Shown one piece after another: positions 11,757 to 24,190 of a stretch of DNA of 64,000 nucleotides; within the stretch, counting starts at the first letter, position 1, and each line of letters opens with the position of its first letter. The notes beneath the pieces are model-generated. The model saw only the letters and a program-made list of their open reading frames with translations. It made no database searches and had not been told where the DNA came from. A program made the position numbers and the translations under genes. This DNA comes from Ecdyonurus torrentis (lineage: Eukaryota; Arthropoda; Insecta; Ephemeroptera; Heptageniidae), in the NCBI GenBank assembly GCA_949318235.1, contig OX439137.1, positions 10,340,532 to 10,404,531 of the forward strand, written 5' to 3'.

Positions 11757-11975
11757 GAGGAATCTTTAGCAATACCAAAGCTGGGCGGGAAAAACATTAT
11801 AGCTATACTGATCAGTAGCAATATAGAAATAAGTTATCACTATAGACCTCAATTACCCTTCGGGGTGATGCAAATTTTGAAGAGTAGGGTGAAAATTGGG
11901 GCAGAAGGCTAAGAGGGTAGCAGCTGTCGCCTGTGATTTGCAATACTGTCCAGTAAGAGTATGGAGGGGCATTCA
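11757..11975. other. GC-richer island of unknown identity
   Basis: About 200 bp of distinctly higher G+C than its surroundings, with GCTGGGCGGGAAAA, CCCTTCGGGGTGATGC and GCAGCTGTCGCCTGTG. On the minus strand a frame stays open for about 50 codons, but other frames are also partly open, as in any GC-richer patch. Candidates are an old SINE, an unrecognised MITE or a degraded exon. No second copy was found in this window. Confidence 0.35.
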
Positions 11976-13640
11976 TGTTTTTTATAGTTTATATAATTCG
12001 ATTAAGTCAATCAAAGACTTTTTTTTTCAACAGGAGAAAAGATGATATAAGAAGCTCTAAAAATTTATTTTTCCGATTTTTTAATTTATTATGCATGACA
12101 TTCAGAGTTTATTTTTTCACTAATTCTTTATTTTCTTCATTCCACCAATCGTATTAGCATATTACAATGTATCAATCATAAATAACGTTTTGTCTTTAAA
12201 AAAGTTATGTGATCAATAATGAAGAAAAAATAATAATTAATTACTCAATCTATTCGTTAGTGAAATATTTTAAATTCAAAATTTCATATTTTCTAACTTT
12301 TAATTCTTCTAATACTCCAATACGATAATTATTTAAAAATCAAATATTTTGTGATTATATTTAATGTCTTATATATTTTTGTTCCTTATTAAATATAATT
12401 TCCATTATATATTTTCTTCAACCCTCCTTTCTCTCTCACTTAAAACCAGAAGGCTTCATAAATTATTAAAGTTATATATATATTTTATATAAATTGAACT
12501 TATTACTTTGCGTCACGCGTCACGCGGAACTTATATAGAAGTAATATTCAAGTATGTTATGCTTAACAATTAAATTTGAACTCGTGCATAACAAAACTTA
12601 AGTCAGACATGATTTAAATACATGACCTTTTTATCTCGTCATGCACGGATGCAAAATATGCTTCATTACAGATGAAAACACTTTTATTATTATGCTTTAT
12701 TGATAATGTGATTTTGACGTGAATTTGCTTCTTTGCGGGGACTTTTTTCTAGCTTTAAAATACATAAAATTGGGGCGTAAAACTTTTCAAATTTTAATCA
12801 AAGTTCAATTATTTCAATATCCACTAAAAATCGTCCAGCATTCTTAAAAAAAAGCAAGAAAAAGAATATACTGTACTTAGAAAATACGGATTTTTTCATT
12901 GGTTAGTTTATTAATAACTATTGGAAAAAGGCAGAAAACAGCAAATTGTAATTCAAATAAATTAATGGCTATTACCATTTTGAGGCTAACCGGTGGGGCG
13001 CGGCCGTTAATCACAGAGCGCGTGGAAAAAAACAGAAGAAACTTGTCCAGGAAAAATAATTTTAAATATCACTGGACTATTGGAACTTTTCTCTTTAATT
13101 TTCTGGCATAAAATTTAAAGCAAAAGAGGATCTCTTAATTCCGCGCGATGTATAGTAACCCCTTACTTTATGTTTATGTTGTTCTTGTTTTAGCAAATTA
13201 CTGTGAGACCAGAAAGGGAAAAATACTGCACACTCACTTTTTCATATGTTTAAAGAATTTTTGTTGTTTTACCGGAAAATAGAGTCAAAACTTAACTGTA
13301 TTATAGTTACTCTTAAACAATTTTGAAAATGAAATGTAATGTATAGTAAGAAATAAGAAAAAGAAACCACTGTGTGATACAACATAAAATATACATAAAA
13401 GTTAATTTTTTTTTTAAATCTGCAGTAATTACTGTATTTGTGATATTTCATGTGACAAAAAAAGTGAAGTTAATATGACGTCAGACAACCCTTGACATTT
13501 TCTATATGAAGAATCATTTAGAAGGATGTTCTCTTTGATTAATAATTCCTTGTATAATATACAAGAGATGCTATATAAAATATACTGCACATTACTACAA
13601 CCTTGCATTATATAAGTGAATGCAACTTGTCAACGTAGAC
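11976..13640. other. AT-rich DNA, two small CpG patches
   Basis: CpG-bearing patches CGTCACGCGTCACGCGG (about 12513) and GGGGCGCGGCCG (about 12995) are the only departures from AT-rich sequence. The 70-codon frame 12899-13111 crosses the second patch. It has no recognisable domain and I do not call it a gene. Confidence 0.4.
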
Positions 13641-13642
13641 GT

Positions 13643-13647
<5 letters not shown>

Positions 13648-13682
<35 letters not shown>
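13648..13682 (+). repeat. Poly-T tract
   Basis: About 34 T residues in a row. The short frame across it is a Phe homopolymer. Confidence 0.9.
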
Positions 13683-13685
<3 letters not shown>

Positions 13686-14188
13686 GTAAAAATTATTAAT
13701 GTGTCTAAAGAAGGTCAACTTCAAATTGTTAAAATATTAAAAACAATTTCAGTACATCAGGTACTAGAAAAAAAATTAGTATTCCATTTTCAAAGACTTT
13801 TTTTATATTGACTTCTCTGCAATATTCCCAGATTTTTAAACCATTATCCACTATTTTCAAATAAAAAAGGGAGATATTTTGCATGACCTAAACACAAATA
13901 TTAGAATAGAACTATTGTGTTAGAGTTTTGAGGAAATTTGTAGTATCGCAATTAAAAAAAAAAGGGGGGAATTAAATAAATATATATATTTAATGCTGAT
14001 TTTTTATGCAAAGTATCTAATGCTGAAAAATTAAATTAAGTAATTAAAAATTGAACTCTTTCCTGAGTTGTTAAATTATACAGTATTAAAAATGTTTTTT
14101 TTCGTAAGACCTAATTTGCAGGGTGACATTTTTTTACGATTGAAAGTGTACACATGCTGTATACGTATAAAAGTAATAAAGGCTAGTG

Positions 14189-14226
<38 letters not shown>

Positions 14227-14291
14227 CATTCTAAATGTAAAATATCCTAAAATAGAAAAAAACAATTCCAATAAACTCTAATGCAGATCTT

Positions 14292-14327
<36 letters not shown>

Positions 14328-17280
14328 AATCAATAAAAATATAAACGAGATTTTATTTTTACCAATATACACAGAATTTTAACATCACAAATAAATAATC
14401 TATAATATAATGTCCTAAATAAAGAATTCCCAAGTTTATTTCACAGTAACAACAGTATAAAACAGAAAAAAGAAAATGTGTCGTTATATAAAATTTTATT
14501 GTACTAAAAAAGCATGGCATGTTATAATATAATGTTTAAATATTTTGGTGGCTGTTCGTCCTTGAGAGAGGTCAGGTCATACAACTTTGCGTGTTAGAAA
14601 ACTTATTGTAATATTATATAGGTTCTGACTCAAGGTCATTTTTGTGCATCTCCGCAATATTGATCTAATTGTGTAACTACTCCAGGTGCGCGTAATAATA
14701 ATAACAACTTTTGCGATATAAAAATAATGTTATGTGCCTTAATTGACTTAATAATTATTATAATAAATGTAATATATATATATATATATTTTTTAAATGC
14801 TCTTTGAAACTGGTTAAAAATGGTTTAAATGTTTTTTTATTGCTTTTTTTTTTTTGGCAGTTTAAGTTTTTTACATAGCCTGTCACGAGTTTTGAGAATT
14901 TCTGCAATTACATTATTCATACAAAATACTTTGAAAATGCTGTAAAAAAGTGTTAATTTTTATAATTATAATATTTAATATTTCCTCATTATACTAGATG
15001 TATTGTACTTTTGTTTACCATTTTTTTTAATCATTTAATAAATTGAAAAAATATAATATAAAATATATTGAAGTAAAATTTTTAAATTGAATTATTTTCC
15101 AGCCATCAATGTTAGTACTAATTGATGAACAAGGCACTAATATGTACACCGTAGGCGTATTTTTGCATATTAAATGCAATTTCAGACACGTTGCATAAGA
15201 GGGCAATTTGAATAAAATCTATTGTTATATAGTGTTTAGTAAATAAAATCTCACTTTCACATAAAATTTAAAATAATGGTAAAAAATCGATTTCTGACTA
15301 AAGAATTTCTCAGGTGAATTTTACATAATTTACATTTTTTTTAAATTAAGATTTCTGTACAGATACGTCACCATAAATATTCCATAACACTAAATGGAGA
15401 GCGTAACTCAGTTATACATGGTGCTAATTTTTCAATTAAACTTAAAAAATGAAAACATAAATAAAAATTATGTCACAACAAACACACAATCATATACCAT
15501 TACTATTTAATTACATCACATGAAAATATAATTAAAAAATTAATTAGAGCAGAAAAAAAATAAGTGTAATATTCTATAGTATTTTAAATAATTAATATCT
15601 TGAAGTCTAGCCATAGTATAATATAATAAAATATTAAAAATAGTATTATTATAAAGAGTGCTAGCAGGATTTATTTTTATATTTATTATTGTCTACTGGG
15701 TTATTGCGGAATATGTTTTATACGTGGATAGATCGCATGTCGCATACCGCAGTATAAGTAATACATACTATAATACTGCATGCAGTTATTGTTAGAGTAA
15801 TAATAATAAAGATAGTAAAAGTCGATCAAAAATTTCATTGCAGTGTGCTTACATTTTCTATAATAGCGTGATATAGACTCTTTTTTTTTTCTTTTTTTTT
15901 TTATGTAAGATACTTATAAGTTCTTGTAAGTCTATTTCGGTTACGTAAAAAAAGTCGATATATATAAATATAATACAATTTGGTTTGAAAGTGATAGACA
16001 GAGTGTAGTATAGAATTTTAACTCAGTATTGTCTTGTATATAAGAAATTTTATGGAGCTTTATACATTTGCTTTGATGAAGAAATAGAATAAAAATTTAT
16101 GTCACCTATACTTTTGATTAAGTTTGAAATTTTTATTATTTAAATAATGGAGCCAAATTTTCACTTTTGAGAAAAATACGCGAGAATTTTAAATGGTAAA
16201 ATATTTTACATGTTGGTCCAGTGTAAATTAGATTATTTAATTTACACACAGTAATTTATCGTATAGTATTTGCAATCTGCAAAGAACATTAATATTAAAC
16301 CAAAATGTGAAATAGAGAGAAAACAAAAATGTATCGCGTAAATATGATAATAAATTTCTATGATAGATAAATTAAATATAAATTTAATTCAGTTGAAGAA
16401 GAAGAAAAAAAATCTACTATAGAAGTTCAATATTTTCTAATAATATCTTAAAAATTAAATCAATGAAACAATGAAGCTTATCGGCGAGGCGCACGTGAAA
16501 AGTTTTGGGTTCCTTAATTTCTTACCCAGTGCCAGTAACATTTTTTTCCAGAAAATTAGGCAAGAAATATTTGAATAATTGATATTATATAGACACACTT
16601 TTACGTCTTTTAAGCCAATAGAAATTATTAATAATTTTTCGTCACCAACAACTTTCATTGTAGATAAAATGTTTATATTTATTTCATTTTCTTTCTTTTA
16701 TTACTTTAAATACAGCAATCGCCATACTTTTCATCTGAAAAAACTGTTAGCATCAAAATTTTATCCATACCATTAAAAATTATAATTTTGAAAGCCCGCA
16801 AACTTGCCTACTATGCAAATGTATTAATAATTTAAATTTTAACTATAAAAGCACACAAAAAAAAATCAAACAATGGATGTCACCTACTTTTAACCTAAAT
16901 TTTCTACTGCAATGCACAAAGTAGTCATAAATTATTTGTGTAGTTAAATCATGATTTCATGGTTACATTTTATCAAGATTTTTATTAAGATAATCTTTTG
17001 TTATACAAATAAGGTATTCAAAAAACGAAAGTAACTCTATATCGTTCTAGTATGTGATTATGGTTATTAATAAGGAGTCTTAAAACTGGAAATTTAGACA
17101 TTTTTTTTATATTCAATTTAAATTCAAGGAAATTTATAAATTATTGCTAATTATATTATTTTAAAAAGAGGTTTTATACATATATAGCAATAGCAATTCG
17201 TCTTTTTCCATTTTGTGTTCTCGTGTTTTTAGTATAGTCCCGTCAAGATATTGTATTATCCATAAATACAATAGAAACAA
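13683..17280. other. AT-rich DNA with microsatellites only
   Basis: (GA)17 at about 14189-14224 and (TA)14 at 14295-14323 are present, plus a short TA array near 14771. No gene, RNA or dispersed repeat is supported in the remaining 3.5 kb. Tracts of T (about 15881-15902) and several sub-70-codon frames are composition artefacts. Confidence 0.45.
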
Positions 17281-17289
17281 TACACACGG

Positions 17290-17525
17290 ACCAGCCATGG
17301 CCTAAATACACAGCCCAGCATTTGCCATGAGTGTCTAGAGAAACCATAGAAACTCTAGATAGGCTGGATACACTCTCGGAGGCTGTGCATCGTCATGGAA
17401 TGCATGTAAAGGTAAAAGTAAATACGCATCGTGTAACGTGTTGTGCTCTCACACTTTACATAATATGCTCAAATCTCGAACCTGTGATCCATCTAAAACT
17501 TAAATCATCTGTGTATGCACCATAA
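17290..17525. other. GC-richer island with ambiguous exon or SINE character
   Basis: Compositionally distinct from the flanks. On the plus strand, a frame from 17331 reads SRETIETLDRLDTLSEAVHR, with a donor-like AAAGGTAAAAGT at about 17406. On the minus strand, GGTTCGAGATT (complement of 17472-17482) resembles a tRNA-type B box but matches only 9 of 11 positions, and no A box is evident. Neither reading is proven. Confidence 0.3.
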
Positions 17526-17529
17526 ATTA

Positions 17530-19182
17530 TGTTGTAATATAATAAATAAATATTGCTAAAAATAGACTGGCACACGTATTTATTTTTAACCGAGGAGTAT
17601 TAAATTTAAAACGTATTTGAATAAAATTAAAAGTTGAGTATATTAATAGTAGTAGTTTTAAAAAAGTATATTTGTTGAAGAAAATATTGATCTAAATAGT
17701 TTGTATCAGCTGCAGAATTTGCAAAATTTTGATCCAATAAGACTACTATTTTGGAAGTAGAAAAACTCGATTCTTGATTGCTACGAAATGCATGTCACGA
17801 GCTTTTTCTCCGTATGTAAAACAAATAATAATTAAATAAATAACAACAATTAAGATTTTTGACTACATTAACTTCTGCGGTGCAGTTTTAACTGCAGTTT
17901 TATCTACTTTATTTTACATAATTTATTTTTAACTTTTTATTATTATTTTGCTATTAAACACAAAAACGAAAACTAAACTTTACAGGTTATTGAACTAACA
18001 TGAAGTAATTAAATTATATAAACAACTAAATAAATTATATATTAAAAGTAACCTTGTTCTGCATTATGAAAAAAGTCCCATAAACTTCTGTGTACGAAAG
18101 AAAAAAAAATGAAGCCATGTTGTGAAATAATAACATGAATTTGACGTCACTAGCTAGACTGTTATATAATAACAAGCAAAAATTATTATATTTTATGAAA
18201 TTGTATAAATTATTCTCGCCTGTTGTTATTGTATGTATAACGTAATTTATTTATTTTCTTCCATATTTTTTGCTATAGAAATTTGTAATTTTGTAGGTTT
18301 CCTCACTTTTTTTTGTGCTGTATAGCATCTGAATATGAATAATGATTTTTAATTAAAAAAAATTGTTACAGAATTTGTTTTTAATATATTTTCAAATATA
18401 ACTTACGTTTTTATAGTAGACTTTGTATATGAATAAAAAAAATCTTAATTGTATTTTTATTGTTAATAATTATTTACACAAAACGTATATAGACTTCAAA
18501 GGTTTTTCTTAAATTTAATATCGCAAGGAGTTAATATAATATCAATATTAAAAAAGAAGAAGATATATATAACAGACTTTCTATAAATAAAAATAAAAAA
18601 TTACTCATTTTAAAACATATTTCATCCGGTTAACATTAATTTTATCCAGATTTCTTTTGATTCTAGAAATAATCTAAGGAGTAAATATTTTTATCATCAA
18701 ATGACAAAATATTTAAAGATATGGTCGGATGTTATATAAAATAATCCAAAACAGTCTTTTTTTTTCTGGTCCTTTAAGCTCAAATTTTGATTTGAATCAT
18801 ACCAATTATTGTTTTAACAATTTAATTTTTCTCATATCAACAGTCGATTACGACCAGTATTTTGATGTGGATGTAATTCAATGGTATGTATTCTCAAACT
18901 TTAGCATCTAAACCCGATAATATAAAACTTTATGGTTAGTAGATTAGTCGTATAAAATAAATATTTTAAGTATATAACTGGTATTTCTTTTATAGAATCA
19001 TCTGCTGAATATCCTCTTATAATGGTCTTACCCATTTCCTTTAATAAATAAACAAAACTTTCCAAATAGCATGCTAATAACACAACAATAATTATGCTGA
19101 TATGAATAAATATTGCTAAAATTGACATAGCAGAATTATTATTTATTTTTGACCTTGCGGAAAGTATAATATTTCTAAACTA
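17530..19182. other. AT-rich DNA without recognised features
   Basis: An isolated TGACGTCA lies at 18142-18149 outside any repeat I can delimit. Otherwise there is only low-complexity A/T sequence and short chance frames. Confidence 0.45.
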
Positions 19183-19515
19183 TTAAAGAGCCCCTGGTCT
19201 CAAAAACCAATTTCTTCGCAATGATACATCAGGAGATAGGACTATTGTAAATACACATATTTTGTGCCTTAACCCTTCAGTACTCTCACAAACTAGGGAG
19301 AAAACTTGTAAAGTAGGCAACCCGCGCTACAATTTCTATTGTAGACCTGGAATTGTTGACGTCATGAATTCCTAAAATTGCCTACTTTAAAGTTTTTCAA
19401 CCCCAGTTTGTGAGGCTACAGAAGGGTTGAAGCATACAATATGTGTATGTATAATGGTCCCATCTCATGATTTTTACGTTTGTTATTTAATTTTTTGACA
19501 CCAGGAGCCCTTTAA
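19183..19515 (+). mobile_element. Family C MITE with TTAA ends, copy 1
   Basis: Ends are inverted: AGAGCCCCTGG...TCAAA at the left, and AGGGCTCCTGG...TCAAA when the right end is reverse-complemented. Both are bordered by TTAA (19183-19186 and 19512-19515). A second copy lies at 44235-44567. The interior is an imperfect palindrome: AACCCTTCAGTACTCTCAC pairs with the CAGAAGGGTT side, and AAGTAGGCAA with TTGCCTACTT. TGACGTCA (19357-19364) lies near the dyad centre. TTAA flanks are typical of piggyBac-like and some other cut-and-paste elements, but the TIR start is not diagnostic. No coding capacity. Confidence 0.85.
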
Positions 19516-20627
19516 GCATATTATATTTTTTACAAGAAAAAAAAACATTTAATTATATTTTCTGTATTTCGATATACATGATAATATGTATTTTATAATT
19601 TCCGATGAAGATATTATTATTTCCACTATAAAATTTCGTAAATATTTATAAATATTAGTGATGTAAAATTTATAGAAAATTTCCATGATGATCATATACG
19701 CAACAGGATATAATAATTTATAAATTACATTATAAACGTGTATTTGATTTAATAATTTTATAAATGCTTATTAGAATTCCTGCAATTATAATTATTAAAA
19801 TAATTATAGATATAAAGTCGTATCTAGTTTCAATATCAATTATCATTTATATATAATTAGCATAATCATAAAATTAATGTAATATGATCTGACTAAACAT
19901 ACATAAATCTATTATATTATTAATTAATAGTACAATTATTCCATTTAAAAATTGCTCAATAAAAATTACAATTGGGAAATGAATTGCAATGTAAAACATT
20001 TTAAAAAGAAATGCCTGATACCATTAAAAAAGATTTTTTTCTAACAAAACATTGTTTTAAATTTTTTTTAATGCTATATATAAAGTCAAGGCTATTTTCA
20101 AATCAAAATTATTTATATTTAAATTACAAGATAAGTAATAAAGATATACAAATTTTGTTATTGATCTTTGTTATACTATTAACAGTGTAATTATATACAT
20201 GGGAAAAAAATACTTAATAATTATATGTTAGCTTATTTTCAGCACTCAATGTGGCATAAATTACGTTATTTATTGTATCCTTTCTGTGTTTGTATATGAA
20301 AATATATTATTTTCCAGTACAAATCATATTTTATATAATAATTGAACCATTACTTTATAAATAATCGATTAACTGTCGTTAAATGTCATACATGACGTCA
20401 TAGTACGCCGATATAAAAACAATTTTTTTAAATAAATTGTAATGATATTTCAAACAAACAATTTTTTCATTCGTAAAAAAATGTAGATTTAAAAGCATGA
20501 TTTTTCCAAAAATTAAATACAATCACGGTAATTAAACTTAAAGCTCATTAATTCACCTTATTTAATTCAATTATACACCACGATAACACACATCTATTAC
20601 CTATACATTTGTTGTGTATAATGCAGG
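19516..20627. other. AT-rich DNA without recognised features
   Basis: An isolated TGACGTCA lies at 20393-20400. No gene or repeat is otherwise supported. Confidence 0.45.
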
Positions 20628-20753
20628 TACACAGCTCTGGCCAAAAGTTCCCGAACGGGGGAGCGGCGGCTGCTTCGTTTTCTCATAAAGATAACATAGT
20701 GTGGTTGCGGGTTGCCTATGCAAATAGTTTGGGAACTTTTGGCCAGAGCTGTA
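20628..20753. mobile_element. Tc1/mariner-like MITE (CAGCTCTGGCCAAAAGT ends)
   Basis: Inverted ends of about 25 bp read CAGCTCTGGCCAAAAGTTCC. The left end has two extra bases, reading TACACAGCT. Both ends are bordered by TA. The interior is only about 70 bp and includes GGGGGAGCGGCGGCTGC, so the element is strictly non-autonomous. The CAG start, the CCAAAAGT segment and the TA duplication fit Tc1-like TIR organisation. That class assignment is from general knowledge of the family and was not searched. Confidence 0.85.
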
Positions 20754-20757
20754 CAGT

Positions 20758-20905
20758 ATATAACTAACTTCAGGTGAACGTTTCGTGAACTACCTGGATA
20801 ACTATTTCACCTAAAGTTATCATTTTTATTTTTATGTTCACCTATACGTTTAACGTATACTCACAACGTAGTGGATGCTTTTAGTCAAGATTAAGATTGC
20901 ATTGT
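20758..20905. repeat. Small foldback plus dispersed CAACGTAGTGGAT motif
   Basis: ATAACTAACTTCAGGTGAA (20759) and TTCACCTAAAGTTAT (20807) are inverted relatives forming a hairpin of about 65 bp. Immediately downstream, CAACGTAGTGGATGCTTTTA (20864) recurs at 25962 as CAACGTAGTGGATATTTTAG. Both are followed by TCA, indicating a dispersed repeat of unknown extent. Confidence 0.4.
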
Positions 20906-21448
20906 TACTATACAATTTTTTACTCAATGCACAGTACATAAATAAAAATGTATAATGCTTATACTTGTAAGTGCCCTTAATGCCTTAACATACGGTATTT
21001 CTTATTTTGATATCTAGGAAATTTAAATTTTCGTCAAAATTATAATTATTTTCAACGCATAGTATAAAAAAGTTAGGAGATTAAAAAGTCACAAAAAGCT
21101 AATAAAATAATAAACATTTGGGCCATTTTTAGAGATATATAAACTTTGATATGTATAAAGTTTTGCCCACTAACTTAAGGTAATAACATGTATTTATTAT
21201 GGAGCATATCAATTCAAAATGTTGCCACAAGAAAAAAAATAGAATTTAATATCACAGTATATAGATACTAGAAGCTTTAGCGAGTGCATGCACATAGCAA
21301 ATACCTGGATATTGTTTTTATTATTATTATTTTAACTGCATGACTTATAGTGTGTTTTTCTTATAATAATTCCATATAGTGTTAAATTTCAAATGATAAA
21401 AAATATATGCAATCTTGATGAAGTTTATTTTTCGATTAGATTTTTACG
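20906..21448. other. AT-rich DNA without recognised features
   Basis: No supported gene, RNA or repeat. Confidence 0.45.
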
Positions 21449-21457
21449 AGAGAGAGC

Positions 21458-21530
<73 letters not shown>
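21449..21530 (+). repeat. (GA)n microsatellite
   Basis: About 40 GA units with one interruption (GCTA) near the start. It yields a spurious Arg-Glu frame. Confidence 0.95.
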
Positions 21531-21532
<2 letters not shown>

Positions 21533-21986
21533 TTAACCTTTTCTTTCTGTTAATTAACCTTAACGGATACTATCGTAAGATTGAAGGAAAGAAAGAAATG
21601 AAAACATTTTGAATTTGAATTTTGAAGAATACAACAAAAATGTTACGCTACTTACACTATACGCATAGCTTATACAGTTTCTATAAATGAAATACTATAT
21701 GTATAAAAAAAATTATCATGTCTAAGAACAATGAATAATAATATCAAGATCTACTTAAAGAAATTTTATGGTTTTAGTGTCATATCTTTATTTAAGAGGC
21801 GGATGTTAATTATACGTATTTAAGTTTCTATTTATATAAATAATGATAACACTTATATTGTATAGTATAATACACGGTTAAAATGATGCAATATGTAAAT
21901 GAATTATTTTTAAGTATATCGTTATGGTAGCATGTTATATGTGCAAGCTACTTGTGAGCACCAAATGCAAAATTTGTTTATAATGG

Positions 21987-22045
21987 TGTGTTTACACGTA
22001 GCAGTATTTGCATTGTGTAATAAATTTAAATATGTTTATTAACAC
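21987..22045 (+). repeat. Family F repeat fragment
   Basis: GTGTTTACACGTAGCAGTAT, then TTGCATTGTGTAATAAATTTA, matches the order of the copies at 1048 and 61530. Limits are uncertain. Confidence 0.45.
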
Positions 22046-22526
22046 ATCATATGTTAATATATTTTATAGTTTTGTAACAAGCATGGCTACGTCATTATGT
22101 TAAAAAAGAATTGCTGTTAAAGTTTAGGATTAAAATTAAATTATTGTTCTGAAAAACTCATATTAAAAATTTGATAAAAATTTGATTTTCTTTGCCTAAG
22201 TTATATTTCACACTTAAAAATTTAAAATATTTTAATACATTAACTTTGAAATTGTGCAAAATTAAGATAGGGAAACCTTTGATCAAAAGTTGTATTTTTT
22301 CCTCTATGTTAACTTTCTCAATCACTTTTAGTTTGTATAAGCAAATTTTGTTGACTAAAATGGTTTTTGCAAGATATGAATATTAATTTTTTCTTTGAAT
22401 ATACCGCAGCTATCGTTTTTTGCATCAAACACACGGATCTATTGTTTCTGTATATAGACAGTGACACAAAATTCCATGCAATTGCGTAATAGAAATATCA
22501 TGTATTTAAATAGTATATTATAGCAT

Positions 22527-22705
22527 TATAGGGTGGTTGCATTCATGTTAAAGTCAACGTCACAAGTGAGTACTATGAGCCGGTATGGGAAAATGACACA
22601 TTTTGCCACTTCAAAAATACTTGGCAATTTTTTTTTTTTTGAGAGCATTGATGCTATTAACAAGTTGATTTAGTTGAATTAGGTTTTCAAGTATGCGAGA
22701 CAAAT
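22527..22705 (-). mobile_element. Family B MITE, truncated, minus orientation
   Basis: It starts with TA then TAGGGTGGTTGCATTCATG and AAAGTCAACG. This is the inverse of the 3' end of the copies at 33219 and 42799. Homology runs through AAAATGACACATTTTGCCA, GAGAGCATTGATGCT and a GTTGAATTAG region, then stops near 22705. The CRE-bearing end is therefore missing. Confidence 0.65.
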
Positions 22706-23560
22706 AGTTTTATATATCACAGTATGTATACATAAAAAGAAGAAAAAAAAATCAGTGAACATGTAAAATACTTATATAATACTCTATATCGAATAAAGTT
22801 ATTATTTCTTATACACCACGCAAACATATAAAACGCATAAATGTCAACAATAGTTTACGTAACGTTAAACGTAACACGTAAGCATTTATATAGAGTAAAA
22901 ATGCATGAAGTTATTTAATCTGTATTTTATAAAGTTTTTCTTATAAAAATATAATATGTTTTTAAAAATGTCATGTTATAGCATTATGCAAATACCACTT
23001 GCATATAAAAATAAATCTTCTAGTATTTTTTTTTTCTTCTTCTTCTATACATTGCAAAAATGTAGGTCGCCAGAATATCTTTACTTCTCTATATTGTTGA
23101 ACGTTTCAATTTAATATTGTATGTGACTTACATTTTTATAATGTTTTTTCTTACTTGATTTATTAGTATAAAGTATAATACCTTCTGACTTTTTTTCATT
23201 TTTTATTTTATTTTTAATTTTTTTGCTATAAAGTAAAATATTACTACCTTTTCCTTGTTCTATTTATTACGGTAATTTTTAATGGTTTTGTTCAAATAAT
23301 CATATAACTTTTCCGGGATTGATTAAAAAAATTAATCTTATTTGTTATCAGCAGGAAAAAGAGAATCGAAGTATTTTATTGATTATTAAAATTTTAATTG
23401 ATATTTTTATGGTTCAATAAACATTTAAAAACCATTCATTAGTTGCAGTAGTAATTAACGAAAAGTTGACTCATAAAATATATATTTAAAAATTTATAGA
23501 TTAGTACATATTTAAACTGATCTAATTGTGCATTTGTTATTATTTAATTACTGCTCGTTT
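22706..23560. other. AT-rich DNA without recognised features
   Basis: No gene or repeat is supported in this stretch. Confidence 0.45.
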
Positions 23561-23571
23561 CCTCGTTACAG

Positions 23572-23679
23572 GTGATGACGTTTGACCCATTAGACGCGCG
23601 GAAAAACGACAGGACACCCCCTAAATATCGTATTCTTCAGTATTACTGTATTTCATTTTGCAGGACACCCCCTAATTAA
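23572..23679 (+). CDS. Candidate exon entering a tandem repeat
   Basis: An acceptor-like pyrimidine-rich stretch CTCGTTTCCTCGTTACAG ends at 23571. From 23572 a frame of 35 codons reads VMTFDPLDARKNDRTPPKYR, continues into the first 51-bp repeat unit, and stops at TAA 23677-23679 in the second unit. The first 13 codons are non-repetitive and mixed in composition. I recognise no family. If real, this would be a 3'-terminal exon. Low confidence, because no partner exon is visible. Confidence 0.22.
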   Translation: MMTFDPLDARKNDRTPPKYRILQYYCISFCRTPPN

Positions 23680-23807
23680 CCTATTCATCAGTATTACTGT
23701 ATTTCATTTCTCAGGACACCCCCTAAATATAGTATTCTGTAGTATAAATGTATTTAATTTTGCAGGACACCCCCTAAATATCCTATTCTTCAGTATTTCA
23801 TTTCGAG
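23610..23807 (+). repeat. 51-bp tandem repeat, ~3.9 units
   Basis: Units begin at 23610, 23661, 23712 and 23763, exactly 51 bp apart. Each starts CAGGACACCCCCTAA and continues with a TATTCTTCAGTAT-like middle and a GTATTTCATTTTG-like end. The last unit is shortened. Each internal unit junction reads TTTCATTTTGCAG or similar, so the array reiterates an acceptor-like pyrimidine-AG. The 51-bp period is a multiple of three, but stop codons occur inside the units. The CCCCC runs are unusual in this AT-rich DNA. Confidence 0.9.
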
Positions 23808-23875
23808 ACCTTCCAAAAAAAGACTATATTAGATTAGTAGTTATTTGCCAAAACGAGTGTTTTTTTTTAAATAAA

Positions 23876-24028
23876 ATGAGTGAAATTGAGAGGGAAAATG
23901 TGCTAGAAATTACTATCAAGATTTGGAAGAAACAAAAGTTAAATATGTTTAATGCAAATACATATTATATTTCATTAGCAAAAGTTTTTAGATTTATTGT
24001 TAAAAATAAAGAGACGAGGGTAGTGTAA
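23876..24028 (+). CDS. Small open frame, 50 codons, unknown
   Basis: ATG at 23876 (AAAATGAG context) to TAA at 24026-24028. It encodes a Lys/Glu-rich peptide beginning MSEIERENVLEITIKIWKKQ and ending KNKETRVV. The composition is not a simple-sequence artefact, unlike most frames here. It lies 70 bp after the 51-bp tandem array. No domain is recognised. It could be a microprotein, an exon remnant or chance. Confidence 0.2.
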   Translation: MSEIERENVLEITIKIWKKQKLNMFNANTYYISLAKVFRFIVKNKETRVV

Positions 24029-24190
24029 CATAATAAAAGTGTATTGCTTATTGTAAACTTTAACCTTTAACGCAAAACTACCAGCAAAGTTATATTGTTT
24101 AGAAATGAAAGACAATTTTTTTTTAAATTTCTTTTTTACTATATTATTATTTTATATAAAATAAACTACCACATACTAGAGTCCTAGAGA

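Noticed and set aside
17472..17482. tRNA gene on the minus strand
   Set aside because: The B-box-like word has mismatches and no A box or cloverleaf could be drawn.
17331..17525. 64-codon frame as a gene
   Set aside because: A stop codon lies directly before it, there is no ATG at the head, the second half is AT-rich filler, and a competing SINE reading exists.
23610..23807. CRISPR array
   Set aside because: Units are contiguous 51-bp tandem copies without unique spacers, in a eukaryotic context.
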